Shown one piece after another: positions 1 through 5,721 of a stretch of 6,339 bases of DNA. The position numbers were made by a program, and so were the translations under genes. Numbering within the stretch: the first letter of the stretch is position 1; the number at the start of each line of letters is the position of its first letter. This stretch comes from an uncultured Clostridia bacterium (GTDB lineage: Bacteria; Bacillota; Clostridia; Christensenellales; UBA1242). The notes under the pieces are model-generated. The model was not told where the DNA came from and did no database searches. It saw only the letters and a program-made list of their open reading frames with translations. The stretch covers positions 1-6,339 of the forward strand of contig CALWAB010000125.1 in NCBI GenBank assembly GCA_944372745.1, given 5' to 3'.

Positions 1-63
1 TAAAAAGACATTTGCCTATAAATTAAAATACAAAAGTTTTTCATTAATCACAAAAATTCATTA

Positions 64-411
64 TTAATTATTATTTTTATTAACGCTATTTTTTAAATTT
101 TCAATTTCAGTACATAACTCTAAATAATCTTTTGCCTGTCTATACACAAACTCAGTTTTAAAATCATCTATAACAGTATATGCATTGTCCAACCCCGCTA
201 CTGTTCTAGTAAATTTAGCACCATTGTCAATTAAATATATAATGATATTATAATAATCTTTACTATTTCCGCAATAGTGGAGATTAATGAGTGCATTAGT
301 TACAACGCTTAATTTATCAGTTACTTTATTAGCGTGAAAGCCAACACTTTTCTTATATTCATTCTTTTCAATCTCTTTTTGAATTTGCAAATCTAGATTC
401 TGCATTGCCAT
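64..411 (-). CDS. Hypothetical 115-aa ORF, probable C-terminal remnant of a broken XRE-type regulator gene
   Basis: The 115-codon ORF has an ATG at 409-411 and TAA at 64-66, but no ribosome binding site: the bases before the ATG are only A and T. Its frame stays open upstream of the ATG to a TAA at 475-477, and the extra 21 codons (containing YSIQFQDLNN) look like ordinary protein. This suggests the ATG is an internal methionine of a longer gene. The product is soluble and mostly helical in appearance, with a middle segment DYYNIIIYLIDNGAKF faintly like an ankyrin-type helix pair and a charged C-terminal end (LELCTEIENLK). I do not recognise a family. It lies in line with, and on the same strand as, the XRE ORF at 650-925. 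The stretch between them is also open, so I infer that both are parts of one decayed gene. It could instead be an independent gene with an unseen start, but this is less likely. Confidence 0.5.
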   Translation of the reverse strand: MAMQNLDLQIQKEIEKNEYKKSVGFHANKVTDKLSVVTNALINLHYCGNSKDYYNIIIYLIDNGAKFTRTVAGLDNAYTVIDDFKTEFVYRQAKDYLELCTEIENLKNSVNKNNN

Positions 412-463
412 TTTATAAAAATCAATATTGTTAGTATTGTTTAAATCTTGAAATTGAATACTA

Positions 464-649
464 TATGGATGCGTTTATGTATTTTTTATAAAAAAAATAT
501 TTTTCATTAATAAGATTAAATAATTTACAATCACCCAATTTAATGACATTATCAAATTTAGCATAAATATAATTGTCGCTTATAACAAATAAATTATCAA
601 TTTCACTTACTAAATTAGATTTATAATTTTGCAAAAATTTAGAAACTTC
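464..649 (-). pseudogene. Middle segment of the broken XRE-regulator gene (open frame after a premature TAA)
   Basis: Directly after the TAA (650-652) that ends the XRE ORF, the same frame continues open for 62 codons, beginning EVSKFLQNYK, through NLFVISDNYIYAKFDN and FNLINEKYFFYKKY, to a TAG at 461-463. The composition is protein-like, with mixed charged, aromatic and aliphatic residues. A single codon change to TAA would explain the first break. The 64-411 frame becomes open at 474, one base out of register, so a 1-nt indel between about 464 and 474 would join the two. The middle piece has no start codon with a ribosome binding site. I read it as the former linker and effector region between the DNA-binding domain and the downstream ORF. 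The family is unknown. Confidence 0.55.
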
Positions 650-925
650 TTATCTATTCTTTTCTATCTTTATAGACTTTTCTATTTCGCTAGCAATATT
701 TTTATCTTCCGCTTTCACTTCACCTTTTATTATAAAATCTAAACTACAGCCATAATAAGTGGACAGATTATTAATAATATCCAAATTCGGCTCTGTTTCC
801 CCATTCTCCCATTTGCTAACGGTTTTGTCAGATACATTCAAGTATTCTGCCACTTGCTTTTGTAATACACCTTTTTGTTTCCTTAATAGTGCTAATCTTT
901 CTCCTAAACTTAAACTCTCAAACAT
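650..925 (-). CDS. XRE-family helix-turn-helix transcriptional regulator, 91 aa, probably truncated
   Basis: The product is a cytoplasmic DNA-binding protein of the XRE/Cro-C1 family. Residues about 7-61 form the classic five-helix HTH_3 domain: LGERLALLRKQKG, then KQVAEYLNVSDKTVSKWENG as helices 2-3 (recognition helix around VSDKTVSKWE), then EPNLDIINNLSTYYGCSLDFII. A charged tail follows, ending IEKNR. I chose the ATG at 923-925 (MFESLSLG) because AGGAGG at 932-937 lies 6 nt upstream; the upstream ATG at 950-952 has no such site and lies at or before the predicted transcript start. The stop at 650-652 seems premature, since the frame continues open for 62 codons beyond it. The surviving ORF could still make a free DNA-binding domain able to act as a repressor. 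Its target is unknown, and no obvious copy of the 5851-5863 palindrome is seen at its own promoter. Confidence 0.9.
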   Translation of the reverse strand: MFESLSLGERLALLRKQKGVLQKQVAEYLNVSDKTVSKWENGETEPNLDIINNLSTYYGCSLDFIIKGEVKAEDKNIASEIEKSIKIEKNR

Positions 926-952
926 TATAAACCTCCTATGAGAATTGAACAT

Positions 953-980
953 ATTGTATCATAATTTTGTATTTTAACAA
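953..980 (-). promoter_or_regulatory. Promoter of the XRE regulator gene
   Basis: On the minus strand a -35 TTGTTA (975-980) and a -10 TACAAT (953-958) are separated by 16 bp. The predicted transcript start is near 946, giving a leader of about 20 nt that carries the AGGAGG site at 932-937. Placement and sequence both fit a housekeeping sigma factor. Confidence 0.65.
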
Positions 981-1062
981 TGAGTAAATAGCCTAAATTT
1001 TTGAGAATAGCACTACTTTATAAATGCACTTTATAAGTTTACAATCTCCAAATAAGAGAATT

Positions 1063-1091
1063 AAAAAAAAGAACAATTTTATAATTGTTCT
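1063..1091 (-). terminator. Rho-independent terminator downstream of recD2
   Basis: A perfect inverted repeat GAACAATT / AATTGTTC (1071-1078 and 1083-1090), extended by one further A-T pair (1070/1091), is followed on the minus strand by eight T residues (1063-1070, read as A on the plus strand). The orientation fits termination of transcription from recD2. The plus-strand side has no T run, so the terminator is not bidirectional. Confidence 0.8.
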
Positions 1092-1215
1092 AAAAGTATA
1101 GACAAATAATTGTATAGGGTATTTCGCACTTTCCAACAAATAACCATAGCCATAAAAATCGACTTTACCAATGGTCTTGCAAAGTGATTAGCAAACATTA
1201 GTACTAAAAATTTAA

Positions 1216-1255
1216 CTTAGACCACGCCATGGTGGGACATCCCACCTAATCTAAG
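1216..1255. repeat. GC-rich compound inverted repeat at the recD2 stop codon
   Basis: An inner stem GGTGGG / CCCACC (1231-1236 and 1241-1246, 4-nt loop) is nested in an outer stem CTTAGA / TCTAAG (1216-1221 and 1250-1255). The recD2 TAG codon (1246-1248) lies in the structure. On the minus strand a TTAAATTTTT tract follows the outer stem, so this may be a first, weaker terminator or a 3'-end stabilising hairpin ahead of the stronger terminator at 1063-1091. It stands out as the most GC-rich short stretch in an AT-rich flank. Confidence 0.5.
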
Positions 1256-3477
1256 CCTTCTTTAAAGATGGCTTCGCCTTGCTTTAAAAAGTAACATAAT
1301 GCGGAATAGCGTTTTGCTGTGTAATTATTTTCTACCATTCTTCTTAAATAAAATAGCGAACCCACTAAGACAACAAGTTTCTTTGCCCTAGTCACTGCTG
1401 TATACAATAAATTTCTTGTCAAAATTTTGCCTGTGCCTGCTACGATTGGTATGACTACGACATCAAATTCACTGCCTTGACTTTTGTGTATAGTCATTGC
1501 ATAAGCGAGTTGTAGGTTAATGAGTTCATTTTTAGGATACACACACACTCTACCATCTTCAAATGTCACTTCTATTTCACCCTTGTGAAAATCTACAGAT
1601 GTCACTGTGCCTATATCACCATTGAACACGCCTTCTCCGCGTTCAATAAGCCCATTTTCATTCAATCTTTCCCACTCAATTTCATAGTTATTGACTATTT
1701 GCATCACCTTATCATTTAAGCGGAATATCATACGCTCGGTATACAATTCGCTTTTTGATTGGCTAGGCGGATTAATCTTTTCTTGCAATATTTTATTGAG
1801 ATTTTCTATGCCACAAAGCCCATTTTTCATTGGTGCAAGCACTTGAATTTTGCTCGGCTCTACATTGGTGTATTTTGGTAGACGCTGTGTCACTAAACCA
1901 ACTATGCAGTCAAGCATATCCGCTGGCTCACGCTTATTTTCAAAAAAGAAATCTTTACTTTTATTATCTATCTTTGGCATTTTGCCCTCATTAATAGCGT
2001 GTGCATTCAAGACAATCAAACTCTCTTTTGCTTGTCTATATATTTCTGTCAAACATACATAAGGCACTATGCCAGAATTTAGGATATCGGCAAGTACATT
2101 TCCTGCCCCCACGCTTGGAAGTTGGTCTTTATCGCCTACCAATATTAATTGGCAATTTCTTTTTGTTGCCTTCAATAATGCGTTCAAAAGCACTACATCT
2201 ACCATTGATACTTCATCCACAATTATACAATCGACAGGCAATTTATTGAACTCGTTGTATCTAAAACAATCGTGCAGATTAGTAAAATCTAATTCAAGTG
2301 CTCTGTGAATAGTCTTTGCTTCTACTCCACAACTTTCACTCATTCGTTTAGCCGCACGCCCAGTAGGTGCTAATAATAGAGTGTTTTTTCTTTGATTTCT
2401 CATAAGTGACAACACACATTTAATTATAGTGGTTTTCCCTGTACCCGGACCACCTGTTATAACACTTATTCCACTGTTGACGGCTGTAGTCACCGCCTGC
2501 TTTTGTTGTTCATGTAATTCTATATTGTTTAAATGTTCAAAATTTTCTATTTCTTCACTAAAATCTTGCTCACTCACTGTGTGGCTTAGCAAGGACAATA
2601 TCTTTTTTGCAGACGAACGCTCAATGTTGTAAAATTTTGTCAACATAAATACATCTGTATCATTAATATTTTCACATTTCAAAACGCCGTCTATTTGCAT
2701 TTGAAAAAGTAATTTCTCTAACTTTTCTTCGTAATCTTCATAATCAATCTTTAATAAAGCCGTTACTTCTTTGTACACTTCACTGCAAGGCATATAGGTG
2801 TGTCCATTTTTGTCCGCACCTTCTTTTAGCGTATGCAAAATACCTGCACGCAAACGAAAATCACTATCAAATGGGATACCCAATTTGCCCGCTATTTTGT
2901 CCGCTGTGATAAAACCTATTCCGTCCACATCTTCAACTAACGCATAAGGGTTAGTTTTCAATTTTTCCATTGTTCTTTCGTGATAGGTTTCGTAAATTTT
3001 GACCGCCATACGACTAGAAATGTCATATTCCTGCAAAAACATAATGGTATCCTGCATTTTTTTGACACCTATGTAACTCTCTGCTATCAAAAGTGCTTTT
3101 TGCTCGGAAATTCCCCTAATCTCAGTCAAACGACTAGGATTAAATTCAATTATATTTAATGTGTCCGCACCAAATTTCTTGACTATATTCTCTGCTGTGA
3201 CTTTCCCTACTCCACGAATTAAACCGCTAGAAAGATAACGCATTATACCAGCCTTAGACTTAGGTTGCACAACTTTAGCGTGCGATATTTTAAATTGCTC
3301 ACCATAATTTTTATTGTAGACCATTTCGCCTTCGAGTTCTAAGTTCTCACCAATATTGACCATTGGCAATGTGCCAACGCAAGTCATATCTCCGCCGTCA
3401 GTATTTAGTACTAATACCGTATAGCCATTTTCTTCATTTTGAAATATTATTCCCTTAATTGTTCCCGTAATAATCAT
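1246..3477 (-). CDS. recD2: RecD2-family ATP-dependent 5'-3' DNA helicase
   Basis: This is a superfamily 1B DNA helicase of the RecD2 (YrrC) type, which works without RecBC and in Firmicutes is linked to replication-fork and DNA-damage tolerance. At 743 residues it is full length for the family. Residues 1-75 form the OB-like N-terminal domain (GTIKGIIFQNEENGYTVL). Residues about 80-200 carry helix-hairpin-helix motifs (GLIRGVGKVTAENIVKKFG, VEDVDGIGFITADKIA). Helicase motifs follow: Walker A GGPGTGKTT (342-350), motif Ia APTGRAAKRMSE (370-381), TIHRAL (389-394), Walker B DEVSM (421-425), motif III VGDKDQLPSVGAG (447-459), EIYRQ (478-482), FNGDIGTV (618-625), MTIHKSQGSEFD (661-672) and YTAVTRAKK (692-700). 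No key residue appears missing. The ATG lies only 6 nt after a good -10 box and has no ribosome binding site, so translation is probably leaderless. A terminator separates it from the upstream operon. Confidence 0.97.
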   Translation of the reverse strand: MIITGTIKGIIFQNEENGYTVLVLNTDGGDMTCVGTLPMVNIGENLELEGEMVYNKNYGEQFKISHAKVVQPKSKAGIMRYLSSGLIRGVGKVTAENIVKKFGADTLNIIEFNPSRLTEIRGISEQKALLIAESYIGVKKMQDTIMFLQEYDISSRMAVKIYETYHERTMEKLKTNPYALVEDVDGIGFITADKIAGKLGIPFDSDFRLRAGILHTLKEGADKNGHTYMPCSEVYKEVTALLKIDYEDYEEKLEKLLFQMQIDGVLKCENINDTDVFMLTKFYNIERSSAKKILSLLSHTVSEQDFSEEIENFEHLNNIELHEQQKQAVTTAVNSGISVITGGPGTGKTTIIKCVLSLMRNQRKNTLLLAPTGRAAKRMSESCGVEAKTIHRALELDFTNLHDCFRYNEFNKLPVDCIIVDEVSMVDVVLLNALLKATKRNCQLILVGDKDQLPSVGAGNVLADILNSGIVPYVCLTEIYRQAKESLIVLNAHAINEGKMPKIDNKSKDFFFENKREPADMLDCIVGLVTQRLPKYTNVEPSKIQVLAPMKNGLCGIENLNKILQEKINPPSQSKSELYTERMIFRLNDKVMQIVNNYEIEWERLNENGLIERGEGVFNGDIGTVTSVDFHKGEIEVTFEDGRVCVYPKNELINLQLAYAMTIHKSQGSEFDVVVIPIVAGTGKILTRNLLYTAVTRAKKLVVLVGSLFYLRRMVENNYTAKRYSALCYFLKQGEAIFKEGLD

Positions 3478-3483
3478 ATAAAT

Positions 3484-3512
3484 ATTTTAGCACAAAAAAT
3501 CTAAAAATACAA
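3484..3512 (-). promoter_or_regulatory. Promoter of recD2
   Basis: On the minus strand a -35 TTGTAT (3507-3512), a 17-bp spacer and a -10 TAAAAT (3484-3489) preceded by TGC (extended -10) are seen. The ATG of recD2 begins 7 nt downstream of the -10, which is where transcription should start, so the message would have essentially no leader. The promoter lies just beyond the terminator of the upstream operon, so recD2 has its own transcript. Confidence 0.7.
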
Positions 3513-3525
3513 CTATACAAACTTT

Positions 3526-3563
3526 AAAAAAACTTCCATAGTTCATTTGTATCTACGAAAGTT
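3526..3563 (-). terminator. Rho-independent terminator of the four-paralog operon
   Basis: On the minus strand AACTTTCGTAG (3553-3563) pairs with CTATGGAAGTT (3531-3541) through 11 pairs, two of them G-U, around an 11-nt loop. T7 (3526-3532) follows. It begins about 10 nt after the stop codon of the last paralog and ends before the recD2 promoter. Confidence 0.8.
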
Positions 3564-3572
3564 TTCCATTAA

Positions 3573-3911
3573 TTATGAATTGTAATTATAAGGTATTTTA
3601 TTTTTGCGTTCGCCTTTCAAGTTCATTATGTAGCCGTCTTCTACCTTGCACCACCAATTCATATTGTGTTTTGGTATGCCGTCTAATATCATTGCATCCG
3701 TTGCTCCGCCGTCTTTGACTAACTCCAAGTCTTCTATATCTATGGGCAAGCCTATGTCGTCCTCTATCATATTAGGGTCTATAAAATTTACATAAAAACT
3801 TCCGCTTCTTATTTCGGACTCCAATATAGTGCCTATCATTCCCTTGTATATACCTAAATCGTTATACTCTTTTTTGTCGTTTATCACTCTAACATCGTCT
3901 AAATATTTCAT
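3573..3911 (-). CDS. Immunity-like SH3-type small protein, paralog 4 of 4
   Basis: The product is a 112-residue soluble acidic protein and the last of four tandem paralogs. An N-terminal segment (LDDVRVINDKKEY, then GIYKGMIGTI at 20-29) resembles the small SH3/KOW-like barrel of DUF4926-type proteins; I cannot confirm the family. It continues with FYVNFIDPNM and LPIDIEDLELV, then a C-terminal block with WWC at 86-88 and GYIMNLKGERKNKIPY. I chose the ATG at 3909-3911, not the GTG at 3918-3920, because GGGAG (3922-3926) lies 10 nt from the ATG but almost touches the GTG, and because the ATG makes all four paralogs exactly 112 codons. By my count it differs from paralog 3 at 10 positions. It has no signal peptide or membrane segment. 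A role in neutralising the protein encoded at 5086-5667 is inferred from gene order only. Confidence 0.85.
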   Translation of the reverse strand: MKYLDDVRVINDKKEYNDLGIYKGMIGTILESEIRSGSFYVNFIDPNMIEDDIGLPIDIEDLELVKDGGATDAMILDGIPKHNMNWWCKVEDGYIMNLKGERKNKIPYNYNS

Positions 3912-3930
3912 TTCAATCACTCTCCCAAAT

Positions 3931-3972
3931 AAATTAAATCTTTTATCATAAAAATATTAAAGTTGCTAAAAT
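3931..3972. repeat. Duplicated intergenic segment between paralogs 3 and 4
   Basis: This AT-rich spacer segment is nearly identical to the one at 4342-4383 (shared core AAATTAAATCTTTTATCA, then AAAAATATTAAAGTT). The duplication unit therefore included the intergenic DNA as well as the gene, with a period of about 407-411 bp. I see no convincing promoter or hairpin in it. Confidence 0.7.
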
Positions 3973-3979
3973 ATTTCAT

Positions 3980-4318
3980 TTAAGAATTATAATCATAAGG
4001 TACTTTATTTTTGCGTTCACCTTTTAGATTCATTATGTAGCCATTCTCTACCTTGCACCACCAGTCCATATTATGCTTTGGTATTCCGTCTAATATCATT
4101 GCATCTGTTGCCCCACCGTCTTTGACTAATTCTAAGTCCTCTATGTCTATAGGCAAGCCTATGTCGTCCTCTATCATATTTGAGTCTATAAAATTTACAT
4201 AAAAACTTCCACTTCGTATTTCTGACTCCAATATTGTACCTACCATTCCCTTATGTATTCCTTGTTCGTTATACTCTTTTTTATCGTTTATCACTCTAAC
4301 ATCGTCCAATACTTTCAT
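3980..4318 (-). CDS. Immunity-like SH3-type small protein, paralog 3 of 4
   Basis: This is a 112-residue paralog about 91% identical to paralog 4 and about 79% to paralog 2 by hand alignment. It has the same layout: N-terminal LDDVRVINDKKEY, a GIHKGMVGTI turn, FYVNFIDSNM, LPIDIEDLELV, then PKHNMDWWCKV and the shared basic C-terminal block. The ATG at 4316-4318 is preferred because AGGAG (4329-4333) lies 10 nt upstream; the ATG at 4325-4327 is only 1 nt from that site. The gene is flanked by about 70-bp spacers that are themselves duplicated, which marks a fairly recent tandem duplication. The function is unknown, and an immunity-like role is inferred from the array. Compared with paralog 4 the changes are mostly conservative (Y/H, I/V, D/E, D/N). 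Confidence 0.85.
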   Translation of the reverse strand: MKVLDDVRVINDKKEYNEQGIHKGMVGTILESEIRSGSFYVNFIDSNMIEDDIGLPIDIEDLELVKDGGATDAMILDGIPKHNMDWWCKVENGYIMNLKGERKNKVPYDYNS

Positions 4319-4341
4319 TTCAATCATTCTCCTAATTAATT

Positions 4342-4383
4342 AAATTAAATCTTTTATCACAAAAATATTAAAGTTAATAAAAT
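4342..4383. repeat. Duplicated intergenic segment between paralogs 2 and 3
   Basis: This is the second copy of the AT-rich spacer described at 3931-3972. It differs by a few substitutions, such as CAC for CAT after TTTTAT. Only these two junctions have it; the junction between paralogs 1 and 2 is just 21 bp. Confidence 0.65.
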
Positions 4384-4390
4384 AATTCAT

Positions 4391-4729
4391 TTAAGAATTA
4401 TAATCATAAGGTATTTTATTTTTGCGTTCGCCTTTTAGATTCATTATGTAGCCATTTTCAACTATGCACCACCAACTAGGGTTATTTTTAGGCAAACAAT
4501 CTAAGATTTCATCATCCGTTGTACCACGGTCAAACACAACTTGCAAATCTTCAATTCTTATAGGTAAACCTATGTCGTCCTCTATCATATTGGGGTCTAT
4601 AAAATTTACATAAAAACTTCCACTTCGTATTTCCGCTTCCAGTATTGTACCTACCATCCCTTTATATATTCCTAATTCGTTATATTCTTTTTTGTCTTTT
4701 AATACTTTCACATCATCTAAAAATCTCAT
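4391..4729 (-). CDS. Immunity-like SH3-type small protein, paralog 2 of 4
   Basis: This 112-residue paralog begins MRFLDDVKV and has only one possible start, the ATG at 4727-4729. AAAGGAG (4739-4745) lies 9 nt upstream, and this fixes the equivalent start in the other three copies. The GIYKGMVGTI turn, FYVNFIDPNM and LPIRIEDLQVV are present. The segment at residues 63-79 is distinct from all other copies (VFDRGTTDDEILDCL), while PKNNPSWWC matches paralog 1 and the last 20 residues match the others. The gene is separated from paralog 1 by 21 bp that contain only the ribosome binding site, so the two are certainly co-transcribed. It is about 69% identical to paralog 1, with nearly all differences before residue 80. 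No catalytic motif is seen; it is probably a binding protein, by inference. Confidence 0.87.
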   Translation of the reverse strand: MRFLDDVKVLKDKKEYNELGIYKGMVGTILEAEIRSGSFYVNFIDPNMIEDDIGLPIRIEDLQVVFDRGTTDDEILDCLPKNNPSWWCIVENGYIMNLKGERKNKIPYDYNS

Positions 4730-4750
4730 ATCTTACCACTCCTTTCTTCT

Positions 4751-5089
4751 TTATGAATTATAATCATATGGTATTTTATTTTTGCGTTCGCCTTTCAAAT
4801 TCATTATATAACCATCTTCTACTTTGCACCACCAACTAGGGTTATTTTTAGGCAAATCTCCTAAAATTGCAGAATCTTGCATTTCTCTATCTTCCACTAA
4901 TTCTAAATCATTTATTGATATAGGAATATCAATATCGTCTTTCTCCATATTGGGGTCTATGAATATTACAACAAAACAATTATCTCTTATTTCTGCTAAT
5001 ATTATTGTCCCTACCATTCCTTTATGTATTCCATATTCACTATATTCTTCCCTATCATGAGTCACCTTGACTTTGTCTAAATATTTCAT
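4751..5089 (-). CDS. Immunity-like SH3-type small protein, paralog 1 of 4, coupled to the upstream gene
   Basis: This is the most divergent 112-residue paralog (LDKVKVTHDREEY, GIHKGMVGTII, VVIFIDPNMEKDDIDIPI), with the shared tail PKNNPSWWC and GYIMNLKGERKNK. The start chosen is the ATG at 5087-5089. AGGAGG (5099-5104) lies 9 nt upstream inside the end of the preceding gene, and the ATG overlaps that gene's TGA as ATGA, a classic sign of translational coupling. The in-frame ATG at 5096-5098 touches the AGGAGG and is rejected. Tight coupling to the 193-residue toxin-like protein makes this copy the best candidate for its cognate partner, with the later copies as expanded variants. This is inference from architecture. 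No membrane or export signal is seen. Confidence 0.87.
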   Translation of the reverse strand: MKYLDKVKVTHDREEYSEYGIHKGMVGTIILAEIRDNCFVVIFIDPNMEKDDIDIPISINDLELVEDREMQDSAILGDLPKNNPSWWCKVEDGYIMNLKGERKNKIPYDYNS

Positions 5090-5667
5090 TTCTGCCATCC
5101 TCCTATGGGTGTATTACATTTTATTTGCCCATTGGGGAATATCATATAACAAGATTTTATTTTATAAATATTACCTGCCTTTTCCGCTTTCCCCGGAAAA
5201 TCTATAAAAATGTTTATTTTGTATCCATATTTATTATGCAATATATTTTCATAATTCCCTAAACAATATTCTTGGTATGATAAAGTTTTAATTAAATCTT
5301 CCACTTCATCTCTATCTTCATCAGTATAACCCATTGCTTGTAGCCATCCCAATTTATTTGAAAATAAATAAGGTATTTTAAACTCAGGCATAATGACTTT
5401 AATATCATCTGGATTGGGTTTGTCTATGGGTGTTTGTATGCAATGGCAATTATACTGCAATTTTTCTTGCGGTTTTTTATCAATTTCATTTTTAAAATAG
5501 CACTTATTCACTGCTACACACATATCACAATGCGGATACACGACTTCCGCTATTACCCCTGTCGAATAATCAAAATCTTCTATTGTATACTGAGTTTTAT
5601 CATCTTTATGCTCCACCCAATCACTAAACACCCCTTGAAGCCTATCCATTATGTCTTCGAATATCAT
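5086..5667 (-). CDS. Putative orphan toxin or phage-head-associated domain protein, 193 aa
   Basis: The product is a soluble protein with no signal peptide or membrane segment. Its N-terminal part (MIFEDIMDRLQGVFSDW, EDFDYSTGVIAEVVYPH) leads to a Cys/His cluster: H46, C47, C50 and C56, then C74-H75-C76. This could bind a metal and recalls the C-terminal cluster of phage minor-head proteins. A C-terminal domain from about residue 90 (IPYLFSNKLGWLQAMGY, KYGYKINIFIDFPGK, YMIFPNGQIKCNTPIGGW) resembles small domains at the ends of polymorphic toxins, loosely like DUF6883. I cannot assign a catalytic residue. I chose the ATG at 5665-5667 because GGAGAG/AAGGAG (5678-5685) precedes it; a TTG 19 codons upstream lies in a hairpin and lacks a site. 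The last bases overlap the first immunity-like gene by 4 nt. There is no secretion domain (LXG, RHS, WXG). Confidence 0.6.
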   Translation of the reverse strand: MIFEDIMDRLQGVFSDWVEHKDDKTQYTIEDFDYSTGVIAEVVYPHCDMCVAVNKCYFKNEIDKKPQEKLQYNCHCIQTPIDKPNPDDIKVIMPEFKIPYLFSNKLGWLQAMGYTDEDRDEVEDLIKTLSYQEYCLGNYENILHNKYGYKINIFIDFPGKAEKAGNIYKIKSCYMIFPNGQIKCNTPIGGWQK

Positions 5668-5694
5668 TATATCACATCTCTCCTTATCATACAA
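5666..5694 (-). promoter_or_regulatory. Possible second promoter overlapping the start of the toxin-like gene
   Basis: On the minus strand TTGTAT (5689-5694), a 17-bp spacer and TATAAT (5666-5671) preceded by TGA (extended -10) overlap the ribosome binding site and ATG of the toxin-like gene. Transcription would begin just inside the gene, so such RNA would express the four downstream paralogs but not the full-length toxin-like protein. In AT-rich DNA this may be chance. Confidence 0.35.
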
Positions 5695-5705
5695 ATATAT
5701 TAAAA

Positions 5706-5721
5706 GGGTGATAATACACCC
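5706..5721 (-). promoter_or_regulatory. Short hairpin in the operon leader
   Basis: On the minus strand GGGTG and CACCC (5-bp stem, 6-nt loop) are followed by TTTT, about 40 nt before the start codon of the toxin-like gene. It looks like a weak terminator or attenuator. The stem is too short to call with confidence. Confidence 0.3.

Noticed and set aside
1..63. Possible terminator after the 64-411 ORF
   Set aside because: The stretch is very AT-rich, but I found no stable stem followed by a T run in either direction.
759..941. Plus-strand 60-codon ORF
   Set aside because: It is antisense to the XRE helix-turn-helix domain, which is clearly the real coding strand.
1079..1198. Minus-strand 39-codon ORF (begins MFANHFARPL) after recD2
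   Set aside because: It has no ribosome binding site or promoter, and its end runs into the terminator hairpin. A decayed fragment cannot be excluded, but nothing supports expression.
1850..2632. Several plus-strand ORFs of 67-82 codons
   Set aside because: They lie wholly opposite the conserved helicase motifs of recD2, have no ribosome binding sites or domains, and are mirror artefacts of that gene.
3573..5098. Tandem repeats of about 360-411 bp considered as a CRISPR or satellite array
   Set aside because: The repeat units are whole protein-coding genes with ribosome binding sites, not short repeats separated by unique spacers.
4645..5703. Plus-strand ORFs opposite the paralogs and the toxin-like gene
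   Set aside because: They have no ribosome binding sites, and the minus-strand genes have paralogs, spacing and coupling that support them.
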